Assembly (NCBI GenBank): GCA_035280245.1
Contig: DATEGF010000366.1
Location: 1-64,000, forward strand
Direction of reading: 5' to 3'
DNA: 64,000 nt
Origin: DASZHJ01 sp035280245
Lineage (GTDB): Bacteria; Pseudomonadota; Alphaproteobacteria; ATCC43930; CGMCC-115725
The position numbers and the translations under genes were made by a program. Positions 29,253 to 37,023 of this stretch are shown here, one piece after another. Positions within the stretch are counted from its first letter, which is position 1, and every line of letters begins with the position of its first letter. The notes beneath the pieces were generated by a model. The model was not told where the DNA came from and searched no databases. It saw only the letters and a program-made list of their open reading frames with translations.

Positions 29253-31724
29253 TCAGCGGATCGTCGCAACCGAGCGGCGCAGCGACGCCACGAGCTCACG
29301 GCTGTGCTGCAAACTCTTCTCCTCGGCGTCGAGGATCGTCTCGAAGACGCGCCGCTTCAGGCTTGCGATGTCGATGGCGTCGCCGTCGTTCTCAAGACCC
29401 GCCGCGTCACAGACGATGTCGATGAGTCGGTCGGCGCCGTGGAGCCGTCCGAGCAGATAATCGTTCTCGCGGTAGCCGCGCGAGAGAAACGCGGCGAAGT
29501 GCGCGAAGCCGGTGCCTCGAAGCGTGCCCGCGGCGGCGACCTCGCGAAGCGTACGCACGTCCTCCGGGCTGATGCGGTCGATGCGCACCTCGTCGAACTC
29601 GCCCACATCGCGCCAGTTGGTCACGGAGAATGTCAGGATGTCCCAGAATGCGAAGCCGAGGAAATTAACGAGCACCTCGCGCCGCGCGACGGGCCGCCAT
29701 TGCGCAGGGTCCATGCGCGACAACAGCCGCTCCACATCCTCCGTGCCCGCATCGAGGTCGATCTCGGCGGCGAGGCGGTCAATCAAGGCCGTAAGGCCCG
29801 ACGCGTTGCGCTCGACGAAGGTCCGCGCATAGTCCGTGAGGTGCTTCGCCTCGGCGGCGGTCGGCTCGGTCGAGAATAGCGTCTCGGCCATGCCGCGGGT
29901 CGAGGCGCTGAAGAAATCCGCGGACTCGCGTCGGCGCAGCGCCTCCAGGCACAGATAGAAATCGCGCTTGAGCCGGTCGATGACGGCGGGGTCATGACTG
30001 TTCGCGCTTTCGTCGAGCACTTGATAGAGGCGGTTTTGCCCCTGGATGAGGAACTGCAGCCGGCGCTTCCGGAAATCAGAGTCGAAGGCGAGGAGCAGCT
30101 GGATCCAACGCGGCAGTCCCTGTGGCGAGTGCGCCGCCTCGGTCGAGAGCGCATCACGGTGCAGGGGGTCGTAGGTCGCGCCGGTAAGCTCGCACCAGGC
30201 GTCGATGATCTCCGAGACGGCGCGGCCGAGCGGCGACTCATGGGCGACGCCGCGCAAGGTCATGATCAGCTGGCTTATGAAGGCGCGCACCGAGGCAAGC
30301 TTCAGCCGAACATAGCCCTCGTAGGCGAAACCGGCGTCGCGCGCCGCCTGGACGGTCATGCGCTCCCGCCAGACCTTGAGCTGGTCGACGCTGACCGGCC
30401 GATCCGGCGGCAGGTCGACGACCGCCGAGACGAGCGCTGTGATCTGCGGCCGTGCGGCCTCGACGATGGCCTTGAGTCGCCGCACGCGGTCGTTGAGATC
30501 GCCGACCCAGGTCAGCTCGTCCGCGATCGGTTCGTTTCGCGGGATGTCGGAGAGCGCTCCCTTCAACATGGCGAAAAAGCCGGGCCGGTGATGGCTCAGG
30601 GGCATTCGCGGGTGCACCGGGTCGGGCTCGATGTAGATGAGGCGCCGATCCACCTGGCGATAAGCGGGCCGCCCGCGGATCGCGAGAATGGCCTCGCGGA
30701 ACGGCTTGTTGTTGAGCACGCTGCCGTCGATGAACGCTGCGGTCGCGGGATCGAGGTTGGCCCGCACGTACCGCTGAAAATTAGCGGTCAAAAACGCCTC
30801 ACGCCCGTGCCATTCGACGCCTCGCGCGGCGAGCATGCGATCGATCTCCGCGACTTGGGTCGCCGGAAACGCGCCGGGGAAGGAGGAGGTGGCGCGCGCT
30901 GCAAAGGCGAGCGCCGGCGCGTTCGCCAGGTCGAAATCGCTCTCGACGTCGCCGCTCGGCCACCGGCGATAGGCGAAGTGCAGGATGTGCCGATGCTCGC
31001 GCTCGTGGATGAGCGAGGGATCATGGATCTGGATGAGCTGCTGATAGCCGTAGTAGTCAGTCAGCGTGACGAAGAGATCGAGATGGTGGCCGGACGGGAG
31101 CAGGGATGCGCGCGGCTGCTTCGGCGCACCCATCGCGGTGATTGCGTCATACATCAGCTCGCTCATGCGCTGGCCGTCGAGGGGTGGCTTGAACCAGCGT
31201 GAGCGCACGAAGAGCGAGAGCTTCTTCCGCGCCTCTGGATCGGCGATCGGCTCCAGCACGCCCATCCGGCCGAGCCCCCAGACCACGGGCGTCATGAACC
31301 ATTTGCTCCAGTAGTGCGCCCGGGCCTTGCGGTCGAGCAGCTCGGTCACGTCGGCATTGTCGAGCCAGAGATCGCGGAGCGCGCCCATCGGCAGATCGTG
31401 CGAGAGCGCCCGTGCCAGCATGGTGCCGTTGATGCCGCCCGCCGATGCACCAGCGATGATGTCGACGACGACGCGCAGCTCGACCTTGCGGCCGATCTCG
31501 CGCAGCAGGTGGAAATAGACCTGCTCGGTATCGAACTCGGGGTCCAGTGGATCGACGTGGTCGGTGAAGGACGCCTTGAAGCGCGCCGCCCGGTCGGCGA
31601 TGGCATGGAGCGCGCTCGAGGCCCGGATGAGCTTCAGGATCTCCTTGCTGATGCCGTGCATGTAGACCGCGAGCGACACCCCGCCGAAGAAGATCAGCGC
31701 AAGACGAAGCTCTTTCTCTCGCAA
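29253..31724 (-). CDS. Patatin-like phospholipase family protein, long form
   Basis: 823-residue protein with an N-terminal patatin domain. The oxyanion-hole segment is FFGGVSLAVYMHG (residues about 12-24), the nucleophile Ser94 lies in GASAGG, and the dyad aspartate is near residue 332 in FIDGSVLNNKP. The rest, about 450 residues rich in helices, matches the large patatin-related group with a DUF3376-like C-terminal part. No signal peptide is seen, so a cytosolic or peripheral acyl hydrolase acting on membrane lipid is likely. It lies between kbl and the ROK kinase with short gaps (about 20 and 60 bases), so it is co-transcribed, but its link to threonine breakdown is unclear. Confidence 0.85.
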   Translation of the reverse strand: MREKELRLALIFFGGVSLAVYMHGISKEILKLIRASSALHAIADRAARFKASFTDHVDPLDPEFDTEQVYFHLLREIGRKVELRVVVDIIAGASAGGINGTMLARALSHDLPMGALRDLWLDNADVTELLDRKARAHYWSKWFMTPVVWGLGRMGVLEPIADPEARKKLSLFVRSRWFKPPLDGQRMSELMYDAITAMGAPKQPRASLLPSGHHLDLFVTLTDYYGYQQLIQIHDPSLIHEREHRHILHFAYRRWPSGDVESDFDLANAPALAFAARATSSFPGAFPATQVAEIDRMLAARGVEWHGREAFLTANFQRYVRANLDPATAAFIDGSVLNNKPFREAILAIRGRPAYRQVDRRLIYIEPDPVHPRMPLSHHRPGFFAMLKGALSDIPRNEPIADELTWVGDLNDRVRRLKAIVEAARPQITALVSAVVDLPPDRPVSVDQLKVWRERMTVQAARDAGFAYEGYVRLKLASVRAFISQLIMTLRGVAHESPLGRAVSEIIDAWCELTGATYDPLHRDALSTEAAHSPQGLPRWIQLLLAFDSDFRKRRLQFLIQGQNRLYQVLDESANSHDPAVIDRLKRDFYLCLEALRRRESADFFSASTRGMAETLFSTEPTAAEAKHLTDYARTFVERNASGLTALIDRLAAEIDLDAGTEDVERLLSRMDPAQWRPVARREVLVNFLGFAFWDILTFSVTNWRDVGEFDEVRIDRISPEDVRTLREVAAAGTLRGTGFAHFAAFLSRGYRENDYLLGRLHGADRLIDIVCDAAGLENDGDAIDIASLKRRVFETILDAEEKSLQHSRELVASLRRSVATIR

Positions 31725-31745
31725 CGCGGTCCCCCCTCGATCCGG

Positions 31746-32975
31746 CTAAGCGTGCGGTCCGAACTCCCGCAGGACCCGCAGGACGTCATCGATATCGGCC
31801 GTCGTATGATCGGCGCAGATCTGGAATCGGATCTCCTCGGAGCCGCGCGGCACCACCGGGAACGTGAGGCCGGTCGCCAGCACGCCATGCTCCCTCAAAT
31901 GCTGGACCAGAGCGGACGTCCGCGGGGTATCGCGCAGTACCAGCGGGACGATCGGATGAACGCCCGCGATGGTCTCGAGCCCCAGGCGCGTCAGCCCGTC
32001 GCGGAACCGCCGCACCGTCTCGCTCAGATGCTTCAGCAGATCGCGCCCGACCTGGCTGTCGACCAGCGCCACGGCCTTCGCGGCGGCCATCGCCTCGCCC
32101 GCGGAGATCGGGTTCGAGTAGATATAGAATGGCGCCGTCTCGCGCAGATAGTCGATGACGGCGTTCCCGGCGACCACGTAGCCGCCGTTGACTCCGAAGG
32201 CCTTGCCGAGGGTTCCGATCAGGATGTCGGCGGCGGCGCCCGTGCGCTCCTCGGTGCCGCGGCCAGTCGCGCCGAACGCGCCGACACCGTGGGAGTCATC
32301 GACGACCAGCAGCACGTTCTCGGGAAATGCCCCGTCGTGCTTGCGGGCGACCTTGTCGATCTCCGCCAATGGCGCGTGATCTCCGCGCATGCTGAAGATG
32401 CCGTCGGTCACGACGACAGCGCGCTTGCATGAGCCCGCGGCGTCCTTGAGCCGCGCGTCGAGCTCGGTCAGATCCAGATGCCGATAGACGTGGCGCTCAC
32501 GGGGCCGCGCGAGCCGGATCGCGTTGATGATGGAATTGTGATTGAGCTCGTCACTGATGACGGCGGTGTCGGCCGTGATCAGTGACGGCAGCACGCCCAT
32601 CACCGTGGCATAAGCGGAGCTGAAGAGCATGGCCGCCTCGCGCCCATGAAAGCGCGCAAGCGCCCGCTCGAGCTCGAGATGCGGTCCCCAGGTGCCGCTG
32701 ATGAACCGCACCGCGCCGGGCCCCGTCCCGAAGCGCAGAACCGCATCGTGCTCGGCCGCGATGATCTCCGGACGCAGCGAGAGGCCGAGATACCCGTTCG
32801 AATTCATCCGCAGGAACGGCTTCTCGCCCTCGCCCTCGACGAGGAAGCGCGGTCCCCGCGTCCCGCTCGCCGGCAGCACGCGGGTCACCACGGTCTCCTT
32901 GCCCTTGCGGCGCCCTTCCGCCGCGAGCCGCTTCAGGTCTTGCAGCAGAATCGATTCGATCCGGTCGTGCGGCAT
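31746..32975 (-). CDS. kbl: 2-amino-3-ketobutyrate CoA ligase (glycine C-acetyltransferase)
   Basis: PLP-dependent alpha-oxoamine synthase (409 residues). PLP lysine near residue 257 in GTLGKAFGVNGGY; DELNHNSII and VVDDSHGVGAFG are the usual cofactor-contact segments. By family alone it could be KBL or the biotin enzyme BioF. The gene 3 bases upstream encodes an SDR-type L-threonine dehydrogenase, which makes 2-amino-3-ketobutyrate, so KBL is far the better call: it splits that product with CoA into glycine and acetyl-CoA. The pair forms a complete threonine-to-glycine route. Confidence 0.88.
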   Translation of the reverse strand: MPHDRIESILLQDLKRLAAEGRRKGKETVVTRVLPASGTRGPRFLVEGEGEKPFLRMNSNGYLGLSLRPEIIAAEHDAVLRFGTGPGAVRFISGTWGPHLELERALARFHGREAAMLFSSAYATVMGVLPSLITADTAVISDELNHNSIINAIRLARPRERHVYRHLDLTELDARLKDAAGSCKRAVVVTDGIFSMRGDHAPLAEIDKVARKHDGAFPENVLLVVDDSHGVGAFGATGRGTEERTGAAADILIGTLGKAFGVNGGYVVAGNAVIDYLRETAPFYIYSNPISAGEAMAAAKAVALVDSQVGRDLLKHLSETVRRFRDGLTRLGLETIAGVHPIVPLVLRDTPRTSALVQHLREHGVLATGLTFPVVPRGSEEIRFQICADHTTADIDDVLRVLREFGPHA

Positions 32976-32978
32976 GGG

Positions 32979-33935
32979 TCACCCTTTTGCCGGTCTGAGC
33001 TTGGTTCCGAGCTTCTCCAACATGTCCTTGGTCATCGCGGCGAGGTCGTAGGCCGGCGCCCAGCTCCATTCGGCGCGGGCCGCGCCGTCGTCGACCGATC
33101 GCGGCCAGGAATCGGCGATCGCCTGGCGGATCGGATCGACCTCGTACTCGATGACGAATCCTGGAATGTGCTTTCGAATCTCCGCAGCCAGTATTTCCGG
33201 CGTGAAATTCATGGCGCCGAGGTTGAAGGCATTCCGGTGCTTGAGCCGAGCCGGCTCGACCTCCATGAGCTCCATAATCGCGCGAAGCGCGTCCGGCATG
33301 TACATCATGTCGAGCGCGGTATCGCTGCGCAGAAAGCACGTATAGTGCCGATAACGGATCGCCTGATAGAAAATCTCGACGGCGTAGTCCGTGGTACCGC
33401 CGCCCGGCGGCGCCGCATAAGAGATCAGGCCCGGAAATCGCACGCCGCGCACATCGACGCCGAAACGATGCGCGTAGTAGTCGCAGAGCAGCTCGCCCGA
33501 GACCTTGGTGACGCCGTAGATCGTAGTGGGCCGCTGCGCGGTGTCCTGCGGCGTCCGATCGCGCGGCGTGGTCGGACCGAAGGCGCCGATCGAGCTTGGA
33601 AAGAACACCGAGCATCGATGCTGTCGTGCCACCTCGAGCACGTGATAGAGGCCGCCCATGTTGAGCGTCCAGGCGGCCTGCGGCCGGTCCTCGGCGATCG
33701 CGGAGAGCATGGCGGCGAGGTGATAGATTGTCCGCACGCCGCGCCGCTGCACGACGTCCTGTACCTGGTCGGGCTTGGTGCAGTCGAGATGCTCGAAATT
33801 CCCGTCGGGCGCGGGCGAGGCGGGCATCCGGATGTCGCTCGCGATCACCCGACCCGTGCCGTATTTCGCCCGGAGCGCCGGGATCAGCTCGGACCCGATC
33901 TGTCCGGCGGCGCCCGTGACGAGGATGGCGTCCAT
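32979..33935 (-). CDS. L-threonine 3-dehydrogenase, short-chain (SDR) type
   Basis: Extended SDR of 318 residues. The NAD-binding motif GAAGQIG is at residues 8-14, an aspartate ends the second strand (ASDIRMP, NAD preference), and the catalytic Tyr140-x3-Lys144 is in IYGVTKVSGE. The segment PGLISYAAPPGGGTTDYAVEIFY and the DTALDMMYMPDA stretch are characteristic of the epimerase-like threonine dehydrogenases rather than of GalE. It oxidises L-threonine to 2-amino-3-ketobutyrate for the adjacent KBL, 3 bases downstream. This type is unrelated to the zinc-dependent Tdh of E. coli. A general nucleotide-sugar epimerase is the alternative but fits the context poorly. Confidence 0.87.
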   Translation of the reverse strand: MDAILVTGAAGQIGSELIPALRAKYGTGRVIASDIRMPASPAPDGNFEHLDCTKPDQVQDVVQRRGVRTIYHLAAMLSAIAEDRPQAAWTLNMGGLYHVLEVARQHRCSVFFPSSIGAFGPTTPRDRTPQDTAQRPTTIYGVTKVSGELLCDYYAHRFGVDVRGVRFPGLISYAAPPGGGTTDYAVEIFYQAIRYRHYTCFLRSDTALDMMYMPDALRAIMELMEVEPARLKHRNAFNLGAMNFTPEILAAEIRKHIPGFVIEYEVDPIRQAIADSWPRSVDDGAARAEWSWAPAYDLAAMTKDMLEKLGTKLRPAKG

Positions 33936-33962
33936 CTCGGGTGCCGGGCGTGTTGGGGCGCT

Positions 33963-34943
33963 CTAGCGGAGCGGCCAGCCGGGCATGGTGAATCCGCGCT
34001 TGTCGAGCTCGCCGTCGAGCGCCGCGCTTTGCTCGCGGGTGAGCGGCGTGAGCGGCGGGCGCACGGTCTTCCAGGCGGCCTCGCCGGCAAAGCGGGCGAC
34101 CGTGTGCTTGAGGGCGGGGATCATCGGGAATTTCTGCATGGCGAAGCGCAGGTCGTTGAGCGTGGCTTGGCGCTGGTCCGCATCACCGTCTTTCCAGTGC
34201 GCATAGAGACCGTGGATCGCGGCCGGGTTGATGTTCGCGGTCGCGCTGATGCAGCCCTTGCCACCGTGGCGCATGTTCGCGAGCAGGAAGGCTTCCGATC
34301 CCGCGAACACGTCGAACACCTCGTGGAACGCCTTGAGCACGGCCTCGGTATTGCTCCAATCGCCGGAGCTGTCCTTGAGACCCGCCACGGTCCCAGGATA
34401 GGCCTTGAGAAGGCGCTCGATGAGATTGAGCGTGATCGGCACCTGCGAGACCGGTGGGATGTGATAAAGATAAACGCGAAGCCGCGCGTCGCCGACGCGC
34501 TCGATGATCTCGGCAAAATTCCGGAACAGCCCATCGTCGCTGACGCCCTTGTAGTAGAAGGGCGGCAGCATCAGGACGCCGGCGCAGCCGCGCTCCACGG
34601 CTGCCGCCGTCAGTTTGACGGAGTCGGAGAGCGCGCAGCAGCCGGTGCCCGGCATCATCACGCGGGGATCGATGCCCGCCTCCATGAGCGCATCCAGCAG
34701 CTCGAGACGCTCGTCGACGCTCAGCGAGTTCGCCTCGCTGTTTGTGCCGAACACCGCGAGGCCGCAATTCTGGCTGACGAGCCAGCGGCAATGCCGCACC
34801 AGCCGCTCGGCGTCGACCGAGAGATCGGTCTTGAAGGGCGTGACGACGGGCGAGAGGACGCCCGCGATGCGACGCGCGGGGGCTTCGCTCGTCGCACCTC
34901 GGCCGCGGGAATTCTCTCGAACGGGTGCGGCGGTCTCGGCCAT
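33963..34943 (-). CDS. Dihydrodipicolinate synthase (DapA) family aldolase
   Basis: 326-residue class I aldolase of the DapA/NanA superfamily. Schiff-base lysine Lys190 in AGLKDSSGDW and the catalytic tyrosine Tyr160 in YLYHIPP are present. The usual GTTGE is replaced by GTNSEANS, which differs from true DapA and suggests another keto-acid substrate. The ATG at 34943 has AGGGAG in front; the open frame to 35012 has no support. It leads the operon with threonine dehydrogenase and KBL (27-base gap). Biosynthetic DapA is unlikely given this context; a catabolic 2-keto-acid lyase is my inference. Confidence 0.82.
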   Translation of the reverse strand: MAETAAPVRENSRGRGATSEAPARRIAGVLSPVVTPFKTDLSVDAERLVRHCRWLVSQNCGLAVFGTNSEANSLSVDERLELLDALMEAGIDPRVMMPGTGCCALSDSVKLTAAAVERGCAGVLMLPPFYYKGVSDDGLFRNFAEIIERVGDARLRVYLYHIPPVSQVPITLNLIERLLKAYPGTVAGLKDSSGDWSNTEAVLKAFHEVFDVFAGSEAFLLANMRHGGKGCISATANINPAAIHGLYAHWKDGDADQRQATLNDLRFAMQKFPMIPALKHTVARFAGEAAWKTVRPPLTPLTREQSAALDGELDKRGFTMPGWPLR

Positions 34944-35070
34944 GTCGGTCTCCCTGTGGGCTCGCGGGGGCTCTCCGAAGGCAATCCATAGCACGCAGGG
35001 CAGCGATGACAAGCGCCTCGGGACGGCGCATCCTGCCGCCCATCAATTTCGCGCTGATGGAGCCCCACCT

Positions 35071-36039
35071 GTGATTCCTGCCAAGTCCGACTTGACCATC
35101 TGCTTCGCCCATGTCGCCTATCAATTTCAGGGTTTGTTCGAGCGCCGGCGCACGGGGATCAAGAGCTTTCAGGTCTGGAACCGGGCGGATCTCGACGCCC
35201 GGATCGGCGACGCCCACGTGCTCGTGATCTCCGGCCTCTGGAAAAATGACCTTGTCGCGCCGGCGAAGCAGCTTCGGTATGTCCAGTCGATCGGCGCCGG
35301 CACCGATCAGTTCTCCCGCGATCTCCTGTCCGCGCGTGGCATCCGGCTCGCGAGCGCCCGCGGCGTGAATGCGCGTGCGGTCTCGGAGCACGCGCTCTCG
35401 CTCATGCTGGCGCTCGCGCGGCGGCTACCCGAGGCGCGCGACAATCAAGCGAAGCGAGTCTGGCGCGACATGATCGGCGATCCCTCAGTGCGCGAGGACG
35501 AGCTCGGCGGCAAGACCGTCATCGTCGTCGGTACCGGCGCCATCGGCGGGCGGCTCGTGCAGCTCGTGAAGGCATTCGACATGCATGTGATCGGCGTCCG
35601 GCGCGACCCCGCGCTCGGTAAGGGCAGCACCGACTCCGTCCATGCGACGAGCGAGCTCAAAGCGCTGCTGCCGAAGGCGGACTTCGTCGTGCTGGTGTGT
35701 CCGCTCACGAAAGAGACGGAAAATCTTATTGATGCCGAGGCGCTCGGTCAGATGAAGCGATCGGCTTATCTCGTCAACTGCGCGCGTGGACGTTGCGTCG
35801 ATGAGCCAGCACTGCAGCGGGCCCTGCAGCATGGGCAGATTGCCGGCGCGGCACTCGACGTCACCGTCGAGGAGCCGCTGGCGCCCACATCACCGCTCTG
35901 GGGCATGGAGAACGTGCTGATCACGCCGCACACGGCGGGAGAGACGCGACGCTACGAGGAGAACGTGCTCGACATCCTGCAGGACAATCTCGACCGCCTC
36001 TGGCGCGGCGAGACCGCCTTGCGCAATCAGGTGCTTTAG
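35071..36039 (+). CDS. D-2-hydroxyacid dehydrogenase family protein
   Basis: NAD(P)H-dependent 2-hydroxyacid dehydrogenase (322 residues) of the glyoxylate/hydroxypyruvate reductase-like group. Seen: VVGTGAIGGRLV near residue 153 for dinucleotide binding, followed by VIGVRRDP, where the arginine pair suggests NADPH; NCARGRCVDE; and TPHTAGETRR near residue 287 with the catalytic histidine. The start is GTG 35071 with GGAG eight bases before; the upstream 152 codons of open frame are antisense to the DapA-like gene. It is divergent from that gene. The substrate is unknown. Confidence 0.87.
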   Translation: MIPAKSDLTICFAHVAYQFQGLFERRRTGIKSFQVWNRADLDARIGDAHVLVISGLWKNDLVAPAKQLRYVQSIGAGTDQFSRDLLSARGIRLASARGVNARAVSEHALSLMLALARRLPEARDNQAKRVWRDMIGDPSVREDELGGKTVIVVGTGAIGGRLVQLVKAFDMHVIGVRRDPALGKGSTDSVHATSELKALLPKADFVVLVCPLTKETENLIDAEALGQMKRSAYLVNCARGRCVDEPALQRALQHGQIAGAALDVTVEEPLAPTSPLWGMENVLITPHTAGETRRYEENVLDILQDNLDRLWRGETALRNQVL

Positions 36040-36046
36040 CGGGCGG

Positions 36047-36421
36047 TCAGGCCGCCCGCTTCCTGCGCCGCTTGCCGGTCAGCTGCTTCGACCGCTCCTG
36101 TGCGATCTCCAGCATGATGGGGTCGAGTTTTCCCGCCTGGATATCCTTGGTGAACATTCGCAGAGTCATCTTGCGCGTCTTGTAGACGGGATAGGCGTTC
36201 TTCTTGCCGCCCGTCATGCGCTGAACGATGTTCACGTTGGCATAGCGCGGCGCGAAGTATTCCTGATCGCCGAAATGGATGAACCAGCTTCGCCCGGATT
36301 TTCTCGGCGAGGATTGTTTGCGGATTAGGGCGATCATCTTCGCCCGACATTTTTCTTCCTGGCTGAGTCGCGAGCCCAACACCTGGACTTTGACGGGTTT
36401 CACTCTTTCGAGAAACGACAT
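36047..36421 (-). CDS. Hypothetical small basic protein (124 aa)
   Basis: Not recognised. 124 residues, strongly basic, ending in GKRRRKRAA. The start at ATG 36421 is supported by GAGGT-like bases about six positions upstream; the frame continues 32 codons further without a better start. Visible segments are RSWFIHFGDQEYFAPRYANVNIVQRMTGG, written here only as its core IHFGDQEYFAPRYANV, and a Lys/Arg-rich tail that could bind nucleic acid. It is convergent with the hydroxyacid dehydrogenase, 7 bases away. Codon use looks like that of its neighbours, and the regular hydrophobic pattern suggests a real protein. Confidence 0.55.
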   Translation of the reverse strand: MSFLERVKPVKVQVLGSRLSQEEKCRAKMIALIRKQSSPRKSGRSWFIHFGDQEYFAPRYANVNIVQRMTGGKKNAYPVYKTRKMTLRMFTKDIQAGKLDPIMLEIAQERSKQLTGKRRRKRAA

Positions 36422-37023
36422 CGGGCAACCTCGCGGATTTTGAAAGCGTGCGGCTAGGGAATACGATTTCGCTCTGCTCGTCCATTCATTTATGTCGGCA
36501 TTGTGAATTTTATGCAATTACTCGTGGAAATGGTCGCGCGACCGCCTCTACGAACGCTGGCGGATTCGTTGGTCGATGCCCGATTCCCGACGCATTCCTC
36601 GGTCCTGGCGCGATGGGCTCCTACGCATACTATACTGTACAGACGTCGTCCCATTAGAGCGTGGACTCATAAGCGCGTAGTCAAATCCGGATGGATGCGA
36701 GTTTGATGAAGGCGAGGTAGTTGACCGCAAGTTTGTCGTAGCAGGTTGCGATGCGCCGACATTGCTTGATCTTGTTGAAGAACCGTTCGACCAAGTTTCC
36801 ATTTGAGAGCTTGAATCACGCCCGTCTCGGTGCCCGCAACACCGAACCGGCATTTCCGGAATTGGCCGCTAACCGGACATATGGCGGATATGGCAAAATC
36901 GACGCGATTGACCCAACTCGGACCTGGGGTTGCCAAGGCGCGCGCCCTCCGCCCTGGGGGTCGTCATGTACCGATCCCGCCACTTGAGCTAGGCTTGGCG
37001 CGTAGGGCAGAGAGGTTTCCCCT
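36422..37023. other. Gene-poor 600-base stretch with an IS remnant
   Basis: About 600 bases with no intact gene. It is more AT-rich than its surroundings (for example 36500-36530 and 36625-36645), contains the end of an IS5-like transposase at about 36654-36806, and ends in the ribosome-binding site (GAGG, 37012-37015) of the adenylate cyclase. The overlapping short reading frames on both strands are not convincing genes. Confidence 0.6.
36654..36806 (-). pseudogene. Remnant of the 3' end of an IS5-family transposase
   Basis: Reading the minus strand from about 36797, one frame gives NLVERFFNKIKQCRRIAT, then CYDKLAVNYLAFIKLASIRI, then a TGA. This is the conserved C-terminal tail of IS5-family (IS427-like group) DDE transposases, including the Glu-centred VERFFNK motif. 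The usual next residue, Trp, is replaced by the TGA at 36681-36683; the frame beyond reads LRAYESTL and stops at 36654. Similarity fades upstream of about 36806, where an in-frame stop appears, so only the last 40-45 codons remain. The sequence GAGCGTGGACTCATAA next to the end may be the old terminal repeat. A dead fragment. Confidence 0.7.

Noticed and set aside
32646..34991. Open frame of about 780 codons on the plus strand across kbl, threonine dehydrogenase and the aldolase
   Set aside because: It spans three well-supported minus-strand genes; low-complexity Arg/Gly/Glu-rich translation.
34615..35070. Extension of the hydroxyacid dehydrogenase by 152 codons
   Set aside because: It runs antisense through the start of the DapA-like gene; the GTG at 35071 has a ribosome-binding site and matches the family start.
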